Assembly (NCBI GenBank): GCA_963691705.1
Contig: OY829540.1
Coordinates: forward strand, 65,396,367-65,460,366
Reading direction: 5' to 3'
Length of the DNA stretch: 64,000 nt
Source of the DNA: Viola odorata
Taxonomy: Eukaryota; Streptophyta; Magnoliopsida; Malpighiales; Violaceae
The notes beneath the pieces are model-generated. The model searched no databases. It was not told the origin of the DNA and saw only the letters and a program-made list of their open reading frames with translations. Within the stretch, counting starts at the first letter, position 1, and each line of letters opens with the position of its first letter. Positions 30,976 to 42,995 of this stretch are shown here, in pieces. A program made the translations under genes and the position numbers.

Positions 30976-33902
30976 ATGAATGAAGCCGCCGCCACCACCA
31001 ATCCCTCGCCGGAGCACGTTTCTGGCTCGTGGTACTCAGTGCCAGACCTCCACCTTCGTGATCATCGCTTCACTGTCCCTCTCGATTACTCCATCCATCG
31101 CAATGCTTCCCCTAAAATAACCGTATTTGCCCGCGAAGTTGTTGGTGGTAGGATCGCAATTTGATTTATTTTTGTGGCGATCAAATGTTGTAATCTTAAG
31201 TTTCTATCATTATCTGATGTTATATGTTTTGAAAATGCGTTCTCCAGTTGGAAAAGAGGAACACCCGCTGCCGTATCTGCAAGGCGGGCCTGGCTTTGAG
31301 TGTCCGCGGCCAACGGAGGCGAGTGTATGGATACATAAAGTCTGTGAAGAATTTCGTCTCGTTTTGATGGATCAGGCATGGAGTTCTTGGACATTCTTGT
31401 AATTTACTTTAACTCAATGCTTCTTGTTTTGCTGATATAACTTTTGTTGCAGCGAGGAACGGGCTTATCGACGGCATTGACAGTATCATCAATGTCGCAA
31501 TTAGGATCGGCCGAGGAATTAGCTGAGTATTTGAAACATTTTCGAGCTGACAATATAGTGAATGACGCCGAGTTTATTAGAGTTCGTCTTGTTCCTGATG
31601 CCTGGGCCTTGGACAGTTTTGGGGCAGGTATCCCATTAAATGGGTCGTGAAAATTACTTGTGTTAGTGTAGTTTTTGGAAGTTCGATCTTATAATTTGTG
31701 AGGGTAAGGTTGTTGATATTTTGTTCTCGGCTACTTTTGTGTAGAGTTATGGTGGTTTTTGTGCAGTAACTTACTTGAGTTTTGCACCACAAGGACTGAA
31801 ACAAGCTCTTCTAACTGGAGGAATTCCTCCTGTGGGGAATGGATGCACTGCAGATACTGTATATACTGCGTGCTCCAAACAAGTTGCTCGTCAGAATGAG
31901 AAGTACTATAAAAGGTTCCCGCAGGATGCTGAAATTTTTCGCGAGGTTGTGAATTATTTGGCAGAATCTGAGGGAGGCGGGGTGAGAACCTAGATCATAT
32001 GGTTTTCATACTTGTCCTGATGAAAAAGTTCATTTGTTATACTCTTCTTCTTTTCTCTCTTTGCATCTTTGTGCAGGTGAAACTTTCTTCTGGGGGGAAT
32101 CTTAACTCTGAGGGGATTACAATCTCTTGGTCTTTCTGGGCTAGGATCCAGTGCTGGATTTGAACGTTTGCATTATATGTAAGGCATTCGTAGAACTTTT
32201 TTATATCCAGAAAACTTGAAACTTTCTTTAGGTTGACCTTTCTTTTTCTTTTCCTTTTGTCCTATCTTATCTGTTCATGACGCGTAGGTTTGAGAAGGTG
32301 TGGGATCCTGTTATAGTTCCAGGACTAAAAAAGCAAATAAGCCACTACTTCTTGAGTGCTGTAAGAATATTCTGTCTTTTGTTGGTCACTTGTCTATGGC
32401 TTTTGTTGGAGTGGATCTCTTAGTTAATTCTTCATGCAGTTTGAAAGTTGGATGGATTTTGATACAAACCCACTCTATGCTCTCATGCATGAATCCACAT
32501 ACTGTCAGGTAGACTTTCCCACTCTTTTAATAGATCTGTTAGCTGGTAGCAAAATGTTATTGGACTTTTGCCTCTCTCTGATTCTTCTTTCCTATCTGTG
32601 ATGCATAATTGACCTGTTGTCAGTCTCAATAACTTATCTGATCCTCTTTTGCAACTTTAGTTTGTGCACTAAAAAAATCCCCATTGCTAATTGTAAAGAA
32701 TTATTCTTAGACATTCCAATTCCTCTTTTGAAGTGCGCTTCATCACGGTGGTCATCTCACAGAATTGAGCTTGAAGATGGTGGTAAATTTGATGCCATCA
32801 GAGCTGCAAAGGAAGGTCGGCCTGTATTTTTCTCGGGAGAGGTATAAAGTAATAACCACCTGCACCTGGTATATTTTACCTACTTTTGGATGCTGTTTAG
32901 GTTATAAAGTTCTGGTCCTGCTGGATATGATAACTCTCCAAGCTCGTTTCTCTATATTCTTAATTGGATGATATTTGCTTTCCGATTTTCTTCATGACAA
33001 CCATGTTTTCACCTTTTTCTTACGCTTTATATAATCTCCATGACAGTGAGAGGTTTGGTGATATCTTAGCATTAGTTGTGCAAAGCTAAACTCACATTAC
33101 CTCTGTGGAATATGGATTATCTTTCCATCATATCTTGAAGATGGTATGAGGATGATTAAGACTGAATAAACAATGACCAGTGTTTTTTGCAGAATATTTT
33201 TGTGTGTGGAGCTTTGCGCAATTTCTTCTCATCTTCCTATGATTTAAATACCAAAACATTTGCTTCATTTGATAATAAAAGGATGCAGTCTCTGCCATGG
33301 ATTTATGTTGAAATTTTATTACTGAGATCTTCACAATGCAGATGGTGTTCCCTTGGATGTTTGAGGAAATTCATGACTTGAGGCCATTTAGAGATGCCGC
33401 TCATCTATTGCCTGAGAAAAGGACTGGCCTCCCCTGTATGATATTACTGTACTAAATAACAGTAAAGTAACATATGCCCTTTTGTTCCAGCTAATATTCT
33501 TGACTCATTTCTCTTTACAAGAAAAAACTCAGCGTATTAATGGACTGCATTTCTGACATACTGAAAAATGAGAGAGCAGTAGCTCAAACTGGGCTGAAAT
33601 TACCAGCACTTTTTTGGAAAAACTGAAAAACTAGAGAATAGTTGAAAGTTCAAACCATTTTTTCAGCTTTATATCTTGGTGTTTACTGTATTGTTAAACA
33701 TGGGCAGGTACCTGTTGCAGCGGCCGTTTATTACGAGGATATGTATGTTAATTTCAAGCTGGCAATGGAAACAGCTTCACAGATTGCCGGAATTCGGCTA
33801 TGGATAACGAAGGAGTACATGCATTCTGGTCTACGGGATGGCGGCGGACAGGTTCTTGATCATTTACTTGGCATGTTAAACGGAAAGAAGCCTTTGTTCT
33901 GA
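30976..33902 (+). pseudogene. Proline iminopeptidase (alpha/beta hydrolase) with three frameshifts
   Basis: The family removes N-terminal proline from peptides (EC 3.4.11.5). Ten exons are recognisable: 30976-31147, 31248-31375, 31453-31627, 31745-31981, 32077-32178, 32288-32360, 32440-32508, 32734-32841, 33342-33466, 33708-33902. Conserved parts include the oxyanion motif LQGGPGFE (C in place of E here), DQRGTGLST, HFRADNIV, the nucleophile motif GQSYGGFC, ARQNEKYYKRFPQD, GLGSSAGFERLHYM and the C-terminal MHSGLRD histidine region ending NGKKPLF. Exons 3 (175 nt), 5 (102 nt) and 9 (125 nt) each have a length that breaks frame. Homology shows an extra G at 31604-31606, an extra G in the G-run 32092-32097, and two extra bases near 33415-33422. 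The second intron has a GC donor. Three breaks argue for a pseudogene, although assembly errors remain possible. Confidence 0.85.
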
Positions 33903-34815
33903 TACACTTAGAGACTCTAGTTTCTCCTATTTGAATGAATAATGATCTGCTTGGTTCACTTGTGCACTTCTTGAACTTGGAACATTGACTCGGCATTAGT
34001 GAGATCTTACTGATGGATTGAACTATCTACGAGAGTAGGGTGTAAGATGTGACCGAACATTCTTCAGTACCAATTTCCCCCCAAAAAAATTGGCAGAGCT
34101 AGCTGGTCAACGCAAAGTCGGCGTATGCATGTATTATTTGCCGTATGTGGTATTGTTTGGTGAGCAGTATGATATCGGGTATCCGATTAAAACTTGTGTG
34201 GCTTTTAAACGTGTCCCACCCCAAATAAGATGGAAATTTGGGGAAGAAAAAGAACAGGAGAGTGTACATCTTATGTACCATGAAATTAATGCATTGGTGA
34301 TAACGATATGAAGATGTTGGGCACGTTTCCTTTTCTACTTAAGGGCAGTTGAACAGAAGTAGGTGAGATGTCGTTAGGTTCTTTCAAGTTTTTAACATTG
34401 ATTTCAAGATTAGGGAATTGAGATGGATAAATAAATATCGGACTTACTAATTCTAATATTCCTAATATTCTTTCTAAGTAAGAAATTAATCTCGTTCTAG
34501 TGTTATTGAGTTTTGAAGGAGATATTTGTGTCTATCTGATTTACTATATTCTCCATACTTGAACTTGATGTATAGATAATTACAATTTGATGTTTAAACT
34601 CGAGGTATAAATTAAAGGTAACGAGTCTTTTACTAGCGGATCGCAACCAATTTGGTGCTCATTTCAAAATCTAGCAAACATCTTTGCATCTTTATTGTGG
34701 GTCAGTCCACCCTCCTCACCTTCCACCCATTTGCTTGAACAATTAGTTCATCTATATATACTTCTCTCGAAAACTCTTACGTCCCTCTCTCGTCATTCTC
34801 TTCCTAGCCCTACAA
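33903..34815. other. Intergenic and group IIc WRKY promoter
   Basis: The first part is the iminopeptidase 3' region; no other coding signal. A TATATATA box at 34753-34760 lies 56 bases before the WRKY start codon. Confidence 0.5.
34753..34760 (+). promoter_or_regulatory. TATA box of the group IIc WRKY gene
   Basis: TATATATA, placed so that transcription would begin about 25-30 bases before the ATG at 34816, giving a short leader. Confidence 0.5.
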
Positions 34816-36214
34816 ATGGAAGGTCAAGAAGCTCCACCACCACAACCACAACCACCACCACTGCCACCACCACCGTTACAACAGTTTCAGCCGCAGAATC
34901 CACCTTATCTTTTTTCACCAACACTTCTTCCATCGTCATCATCGTTCCACACTCCGATGAACAACATTGATCAGCTTCAAGCTCCTCCAGATATTGACTG
35001 GGTCAGTCTTCTCTCTGGTCAAACTGGGGCTTTTGGTGAGAATATTAGGCCTGAAAATGGAGTTGTTGTTGAAGAGCAGGGACTGAATAGTAATGATAAT
35101 AAGAAGAAAGGGAGCAGAGCGAGGAAGGCTAGTCGCCCAAGATTCGCGTTTCAAACGAGGAGTGCAGATGACATTCTTGATGATGGGTATCGTTGGAGAA
35201 AATATGGGCAAAAAGCTGTGAAAAACAGCAAATATCCCAGGTCTGCTTATGATTTTAAGATTCATATCGATCACCTTAATTTTATCGCTCTCTTTTGCAT
35301 TGCATGGCACGTCTTATTATAATTAATATTTAAATGATGATCATCATGCATATGGAGTTAGATAATGTTGGTTTTAGATGATTATAAACTCACAGTTTTT
35401 CGTTGTAGAAATTTAAGAAACCTTATATGGAATCAGTCCGTATGCATATATGATTGGTTGAAACACATTAATTTATACTAAATTAGTATAGATTAGATTC
35501 CGTAAAAAAAATAAGTTTCAACAAATTACATAGGTGTGAGGCTATCAGAACATCTAGTCTATATCTAGAAAAAATCCCAAAACAATTGAAATTGTAGGGA
35601 CTAAGGGTGATTTTGGATAAAAAAAAGACAGTGAACTTAAAGATATATATGATTTTTTTTATAAGTTGGGTTATATTAGAAGATTTATATGATTTAAACT
35701 AAAATTAATTTACCTTTTATTTTTTAGGCATGAACTAATTATTAGCTAGAATTTTGTAATTCAATTAGAATTATTTACACATTCATTAAGTACAAACACA
35801 AATTGTTAATTGTAAACAAAGTTTATCTATATTGTTATCATCTATAAATTGATGTCCGGTTTTCTTTTAAGCAGATAATAATAATGAGCTACATTATTTA
35901 TTTATTTATTATGTTTTCACCTGCAAATTAAATTTTAAATCCTTCAATTATTATTATTATTGTTATGAATCTTTTCACATTATAACTAATATGTGTATTT
36001 TATGGTGTAATTAACATGAACGATATATGAATGAAGGAGTTACTATCGGTGCACACATCATACATGCAACGTGAAGAAACAAGTGCAAAGGTTGTCCAAG
36101 GACACGAGCATCGTAGTGACGACCTACGAGGGCATCCATAATCATCCATGCGAGAAACTCATGGAAACTCTCACTCCTCTCCTCAAGCAGATGCAATTCC
36201 TCGCCAGCTTCTAG
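34816..36214 (+). CDS. WRKY transcription factor, group IIc, WRKY24/43/56-like
   Basis: Two exons, 34816-35240 and 36037-36214, give 200 residues. WRKYGQK is at 127-133 within [20 protein letters not shown], and the finger is C-X4-C-X23-H-X-H (C147, C152, H176, H178), the group IIc form. The intron falls after the PR arginine, the conserved R-type site, and is long (796 bp). The C-terminus [20 protein letters not shown] matches the small Arabidopsis WRKY24, WRKY43 and WRKY56 proteins. The N-terminus is rich in Pro and Gln. It should be a nuclear W-box-binding protein; the regulated genes cannot be told from sequence. It is not a close paralogue of the WRKY22-like gene in this window. Confidence 0.94.
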
Positions 36215-36665
36215 TCTTAACAACAACAACAATCAATCAATCAATGAGAAGTGTGTAAACTTGACAAAAGAAACATGTACACTACCAAATATATATATGC
36301 TAAATTAATGCATTATTATTAAATATATGTATGCTATGTATCTAACTTTAATTTGTATCAATGTTAAAACATTTGAATACGTTTTATATATCCATCAATG
36401 TGTATTTTTTTAATAAGCGACGGTAGAATTCGAATTTGAGTCTGAAATTTTACTAATATATTTATCACTAATAAAATAACTAATGAGCTACATTTTTTTT
36501 TAATAAGCTGAGATTTTTTATTAGATTAATTAGTCATGAAGTTCATGACAAACGCAGAGAACCAAGCAAGAACCAGCTGCACAATAACAGCTAGTACGAT
36601 CAGCACTCCGAAAACAGAAAGGAAAGATCTACATCTTACATCAGAACCAACACAAGATAAATCAA

Positions 36666-39600
36666 CTAACGACTCACAAGCCAAGCCGGGCTATGCATCA
36701 TGTCATCCATACTGTAAGCAAACAGCCGATCCTTACTCTTCATCCACCAATGCCATGACAAAAAGATCATATTCACACATTTCCACGTTGAAAAATCTTG
36801 CTGTCTGAACACCACTTCATTCCTCTGTTTCCATACGGTCCAAACTATTGCATAGAAGAGAGTGGTCCAATGCTTAGCAGATGGAGCAGCACCCGTTGGC
36901 TTGTATAACCCCCAAGTTCGCCAAAGAGTCTTCAAATCTCTTGGTTGGCACCACAACACTTGGAGCCATCTCATGAAGAATACCCACACGTCTGTTGTGG
37001 CCACACACTGCAGGAGAAGATGATCAACGTCCTCCGGCTTGTTGTGACATAAAGGACAGATGTTCTGATCAGCTGGTATCATATTCCGTCGCGCTAGGAA
37101 TGATCTAGTAACTATTCTATCTCTTATCGTCAGCCACAAGAAGAGTTCCACCCGGTATGGCACAAGCCCAGTCCAGCAAGATTGAAGCAGAGGCTTGATC
37201 GCGTATCTCTTAGCTTCCCACTTTTTGTATCCTGAGTTCACCGAGTATTTCCCTGTTTTATCCAACTCTCATCGAAGAGCAGCCTGTTGACCCTCCCTAC
37301 CTGGGTCTGGTAGCCTCTCTATCAAGCATGTCCACTCGTCCCTCTCCCACTCAAACAGACCCCTCATCCATTCACCATGCCACTCCCACCTCGATCTCAC
37401 ACGCTTACCATAGTCCTTAACATAACTATCCTTGTTCAACGCTAAATTGTACAGCCGGGGGTGGAGAAGGGCGATAGGCTTCTTAGCTGCCCACGTATCC
37501 CACCAAAAGCTAGTGGTATTACCCTCTCCAGCTTCTAGAGTAACGTGGTCTGTCCACATCTCAAAAAATTCGCTCCCCCTCCCACACATTTTCAGAATAT
37601 CCCTCCAAATTGGGGATAAATGATCATCTCTCGGTTTCCATAAGTCGCCTATAGTATTTATCTTATGTTGTTTACGTATGATCTCAGCCCATTATTTTGT
37701 ACTACCTGTTATCAGATCCCAAATCCATTTGGAGATCAAGGAGACATTCCGATCTTGAAGTCTCCCTATTCCGAGACCTAATTGCGATGTCGAGGTTGTC
37801 ACATCCTCCCAATTCACCTTGATCAGCCCCTGTTTATTTTCCCGACCACTCCATAGGAAGCGACGCATCACACTCTCACATTGCTTCATAACCGAAATGG
37901 GCATCCTAAATATTGACATATTATAAATCGGAATACTCACTAACACCAATTTAATCAACGTCACGCGCCCCCCACTGACAAAAGCTGACCCTTCCAAGTA
38001 GATAATTTCTTCTTAATTTTCTGGATTAGGAACGTCCACCCTGACTTCCTTCGCGGATTAAATCCCATCATAGACCCCATGTACTTGAATGGAAGGGTTT
38101 CATACTTGCAACCTGCCCGAGTAGCAAGAATGCCCCCGATTTGATCACTAATGTTCACCCCCACCAAGGTACTCTTGTGAAAATTAACCCGAAGGCCAGA
38201 GAACGCATCGAACCACCTCAAAATACCTTTGACCCCCTGGATTTCCTCCTCATTGTTTTTCACAAAAACCAAGGTGTCGTCTGCAAACTGAAGATGGCTC
38301 AAACGCCATCCTGCCACAGGATTGCCAATCCCACGGAGAATTCCCACCTCCTCTGCCCGAATAAATAGCCTATGCAGCCCCTCTGCCGCTATATTAAACA
38401 AAAAAAGGGACAGAGAACACCCTTGTCTCACCCCTCTCCCTACCCCAAATTGACCGGAAGGTGACCCATTAACCAGAACAGATACTTTGTTTGTACTAAT
38501 GCATTGCCAAACCCAACCCCTCCATCTCTCTCTGAATCCCATTAGCCTCATCACATCATCTAAGTACTGCCATTAGATAGAATCATATGCCTTCTCGAAA
38601 TCAAGCTTGAACAGAAATCCTTGCTGTTTCGATTTCTGCAAATAGTGTACCACCTCATTCACTGTCATGACACAATCAAGGGTTTGACGTCCCTTAATGA
38701 ACCCATGCTGAGTCTCACTCACAACAGACTTTATGACTACAGCTAGCTTTTTTGCCATAATTTTGGAAATAATTTTGTAATAACTACTAACCAAACTTAT
38801 AGGGCGAAACTCGCTAAAGCGTTTAGCTTCCGAAATCTTAGGAATTAATGTCAGAAACGAAGTGTTCGCTCCCGCCGCTAGCTTTCCTGTTCTGAAGAAC
38901 TCTTTGATTAGCCTGCAGTAGTCCCCCCCAATAATTCCCCACGCCTGTTGCAGAAAGCACAAGGAGAAACCATCCGGCCCCGGCGATTTTCGACCGTCAC
39001 TGCCTTTTACCGCCTCCCAGATTTCTGCTTCTGTGATCTCCTTTTCCAACCCTGTCGCTTCCTCCTCTGTCAGTTTAGAGAATCCCAGATCCTGCATCCT
39101 CGGCCTGTCCCATCTCACTGCTTGGAAGAAAGTAGCAAAGTACTGTACTGCTGCAAGTTTTATCTCCCCCGGGTTTGTTATGGTCGAAGTGGGAGTCACT
39201 ATCTCTCTGATGGTTCTCCTCCTCGTGTCTAATTTGGACATTCTATGAAAGTACCCTGTGTTACGATCCCCGTGCACGTTCCATTTTACTCTATTTTTCT
39301 GCTGCTAAAATCTTTCAACTCGTCTCTCCTGTTCCCAAACCTTTCTTCTAGTGGCCGTGAATTCTTCCTTTTCAGATTGAGATAGAGGCCGGATGTCAGC
39401 TTTGCGATCTAACTCCTCGCACCTTTCCTGTAACTCTCTCAAGCTAGATTCTATATTACCAAACACTTCCTTATTCCAAGTTTTAATTTTCGTCTTCAGG
39501 TATCGCATTTTTTGAATCACATGGTAATCACCTGGGTACACTGTCCCCGCCTCCACCCACCATCCTGCTACCAGATCTTTGAAGTTTCTGTCTTCCCACC

Positions 39601-40335
39601 AGACCGCCAAGTCTCTGAAAGGCTTTGGTCCCCAATCTACCTTATCCTGTCTGAGCACCATCGGCACATGATCAGACCCGTTCTTTTCAAGAGTAGTAAG
39701 TTCGCAATTATTGATGTAACTAAGCCAACCTGATTGAACAAAAATTCTATCTAACTTACTTCTGCTAATAGAGTTAGACCACGTGAATCTCCTTCCAGCC
39801 AGAGGAAGGTCACGGAGGCCACATCTGTCAACCCAGTCCTGAAAAGCAACCATTCACATCGACCAACTTGTACCATGCATACGGTCAGCTGGAACTAACA
39901 TTTCATTGAAATCCCCTGCAACCAATACTGGTAATTCCGAGCTCTCTATTTTCCTACCCAACTCTTCCCAAAACAGCTTACGCAGGTCAGTAGAGTTTGG
40001 GGCATACACATTAAGTATCACACATCTAAAATTTATTTCTGTAAGAATCCCCTCCACCCAAATACTCCGCTCTCCCACCTCCGTTTTCTCGACATGAAAC
40101 ACTTTAGAATCCCACATCGAAATTAACCCGCCCGATCTACCTTCTGCCGGAGCATAAGCCCAACGAGTGTCCTTGTCGCTCCCTAATCCATGCAATAGGA
40201 ATTCATCTACCACTTCCCTCTTGCTCTCTTGCAGCATGCAAAAAGTAACTTGATCTCCGTGTAACATGTTTCTAATGAAACGCCTTTTCCTAGTCGACAA
40301 CAGCCCCTACAATTCCAAGAGAAAATCCGTAACAT
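36666..40335 (-). pseudogene. LINE ORF2: endonuclease, reverse transcriptase, zf-RVT (inactivated)
   Basis: It begins at the ATG near 40335 (MLRIFSWNCRG), then shifts frame at a G-run about 30 bases later. Segments in order: AP endonuclease (40300-39305, with LQESK, VAGDFNEM, GSDHVPM), connector, reverse transcriptase (39277-37961, with SPGPDGFS, FRPISLVSSYYKIISKIMA, FKLDFEKAYDSI, RGVRQGCSLSLFLF and the catalytic LQFADDTLVF) and the zf-RVT domain (CPLCHNKPEDVDHLLLQC near 37050). In-frame stops break it at about 39851, 39303, 38571, 37690 and 37267, and a single-base deletion in the G-run near 37976 shifts the frame. The protein cannot be made in one piece. Confidence 0.9.
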
Positions 40336-40367
40336 TGGATATATCCGGGACACCCAACCCTGATTTC

Positions 40368-41924
40368 CTAATTCCTCAAGTTCCCCCTTTCCGCTCCAAA
40401 CCTTTCCCGGTTGAAAATCCTAAGAGCATCCTCGTTCACCTGTTCAGTAAGGGACATTATTTGTCCTATGTCCCAAGTATTAGTTTCCAGCATAATCACC
40501 TCTCGCAATTGATTCATGTTCTCTATGTCCGAATCCTCTGCTCGAAATATACCGGTCTTCGAATTAATCCATGAACTAGCTGTCTCTAGGCTGCCTGTCC
40601 CGTTCTTGATCCGCTTCACCTTCTTATCTCTTCTTCTCAATGTAATTAATGGGAATGCATCTGATCTGTGGCTAGACACCAAAGGACCTGCCTCCTTCGT
40701 AGGTGGTGTTTCCTTCACTTGGTCCACATCCTCTTCCTGTTGTTTATCTTCCTCCTCGGGTCTCTCAATTCCCATCTCCTCATCTGATTCCTCTTCAGTG
40801 GAATCTACTCCTGCCTTCTAGTCTACATGGGAGATCATCCCATGCATTGGTTCCTCTTGGCAGCACACATTAAACAACTTCTTCTCTACCTTAACGAGGA
40901 TGTTACCCTTTACATATAAGTGGTCTATCAAAATTAGGATCCTCGCTACGTCGAACCTCCTCTTATCTACTGTGTCGGGATATACCACCACAAGTCTCCC
41001 CCATATCGATCCTAATTTCTCAAAAGTGTTACCACCCCAACATTGGACTGGTATCCCCGAGCATTGAACCCAGCATAATCGTCCCTTCTTGACAAATTCT
41101 TCTGACCACGACATCAGCTTAGAAAACACAGGATTAAACCCCTCTTTACTAGTGTTGATCTTCGCCTCAGCATCCTCTCGATTTTCAAACTTAAGCCAAA
41201 TCAAACCCCTTCCTAACAATCTGACTTCACAGATCCATCCCATTTCCAACACAATTTCTTTTATCTCTAGAATGTCCTCAATCCTATGTAGCACCCCTAC
41301 CACACTCCGAGTCAGCCACTCTTTATTTTCTGACGGAATCTCTAAATCTATTACCTCCCTTGCCTCCACCTCCTTTGTGTCTTCCTTTACTTTCTTCCTC
41401 GCCAGATTTGGCAACAATGCCCCTGTACCCGCTTTCTGTTGACCTCCTATTTTTGTACCCAATTCCTCCGTGGTACGTGAATTCCCATCTACTACCTGGT
41501 CAGTAGTCTGACGCTTCCAAGCTTCTGATGATGGATGTCCTCTGGGATTTCGCCCCAACTCCACTCTCGGAGTCTCCTTATTGATCAGCGCCCTAGTACC
41601 TGACTTTCTATTTCCAAATATTCCTATATTGGCTCTTATGGCCGACGCTCCAATAAATTGGCGATCAAGAGTCAATTCCATATCTATCTTATTTTCGACC
41701 CAATCGAATCGGACAAAACCAAAACATTTTCCTTGTCTGTTTCTTCTACCCGGAATAAACACATTTGTAATCTTACCAAAAGGAGGCAATTTCCATCTCT
41801 GCGATACAAGGTAACGAAGGGCACGTTGATCCACATGCATCGGAAGATTTTCTACATAATAAGTAACTGTTTGCGCCGCTTCTCTCTTTATAACATCGGC
41901 TCCATGTCGACTCCCTCTATACAT
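40368..41924 (-). pseudogene. LINE ORF1: RRM-type nucleic-acid-binding protein (one internal stop)
   Basis: The N-terminal 368 residues (41924-40818) carry an RNA-recognition motif with RNP2-like YYVENL and RNP1-like KCFGFVRF, as in the ORF1 protein of many plant L1 elements, which packages the LINE RNA. A stop codon at 40818-40820 interrupts it. The same frame continues open to 40368 with an acidic Glu-rich segment, so the original ORF1 probably ended just before ORF2. Confidence 0.8.
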
Positions 41925-42142
41925 GGCTGTTTGAAAGAAATCTCACCCCGACCACAGTGGGTGTGTCGGTGTTTGGGGATTCTCCGGCAGCAGTGGGCTG
42001 ACTGGAGAAGGCTAGGGTTTAGACCCGCGAAAACGCAAGGATGCGCTTTCAAAAAATTCTGAGAGTTTTTTTTTTTTTTTTTTTTTGGTCTGCTGCAAAA
42101 CTAAAAGTCATTAATCTTGTGTGTTTAACTAATGAGCTACAT

Positions 42143-42265
42143 GCTCGTTAAATCTGTGAACGTGTATTAATAAGAATAATTAGGTATATCATATAGCTTT
42201 TAAGTGTTGTAGATCTTGAAGTAATTAGGTATATTATATAGCTTTTAAGGGTTGTATATCATATA
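42143..42265. repeat. AT-rich tandem repeat, first block
   Basis: Two copies of TAATTAGGTATAT(C/T)ATATAGCTTTTAAG (about 42178 and 42225) begin a tandem array related to the block at 42512-42573. Confidence 0.7.
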
Positions 42266-42511
42266 CTTTCTCTGTCCTTTAATAACAGACGTTTTAGGAT
42301 AGTAGAAAAACATAAGATAATGATCTTTGATCTTATTTTATTCCATATTGTTTCATTTTTACTTCTAATTTCCACTCAAATTACCACACCATCATCAAAT
42401 TGGGTTGATTAAAAAAAAATGTCATTTGCACAAAATATATGCTTCGGAAAAGATAAAATGTCAAGTACTCCAAATAGTAGAAAAACGTCAGTTATTAAAA
42501 GACAGAGGGAG
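42266..42511. mobile_element. Stowaway MITE (246 bp)
   Basis: The ends CTTTCTCTGTCCTTTAATAA and the inverse of TCTTTTAATAACTGACGTTTT plus GGGAG form TIRs of about 30 bp with a few mismatches. TA flanks both sides (42264-42265 and 42512-42513). The element is non-coding and AT-rich. It interrupts a tandem array whose unit restores the empty site. Confidence 0.88.
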
Positions 42512-42573
42512 TAGCTTTTAGGTATATCATATGGCTTTTAGGTATATCATATGGCTTTTAGGTATATCATATA
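42512..42573. repeat. 20-bp tandem repeat, second block
   Basis: Three copies of a TAGGTATATCATATGGCTTT-type unit in a row, continuing the array interrupted by the MITE. Confidence 0.85.
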
Positions 42574-42995
42574 GGTCATTTTCGAGAGTTTTTGTTTTAT
42601 AATATAATATTTTGATAAATTTAAAAGATATTGATTTTATTTTTCTAACTTACCCTCATTCTAATTATTTCAACAAAAAATCCCAAAAAAATTCGTCGAT
42701 TGATAAGAGAAGAGATCATGACGAAGGAGTCGACCCTAAAATGAAAGTGAAGAAGGAAATAGTGTGAGCCCACTAGGCAATAAAAAACTTAAAGAATGGT
42801 CCAAGAAAAGGGCCCTCATTCGTTCAATTCAAGCCATGCGCTGTCTAATAGATTACTTTGAGCTGCGCCGACCAAAAAGAAGCCTTTACTCATGGTCCTT
42901 CAAAACCAATTAAAGAAAACATGAAATAAAATTAAGAGAGAGCATAATTAACACTCCTCTTTCAGAAAAAAATGTTTCACGTAATAATAAATTTT

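Larger units (their letters stand above)
36494..42125 (-). mobile_element. L1-type LINE, full length, degenerate (about 5.6 kb)
   Basis: The element runs on the minus strand, 5' end near 42125 and 3' tail at 36494. A 17-bp duplication TAACTAATGAGCTACAT flanks it exactly (36477-36493 and 42126-42142), and an A9 tail abuts the left copy, as expected from target-primed reverse transcription. It carries ORF1 (RRM type) and ORF2 (endonuclease, reverse transcriptase, zinc finger), both interrupted. It landed about 260 bp downstream of the group IIc WRKY gene. An A21 tract lies unusually close to its 5' end (42066-42086). Confidence 0.93.

Noticed and set aside
36536..36808. 90-residue plus-strand frame at the LINE 3' end
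   Set aside because: Antisense shadow of LINE ORF2.
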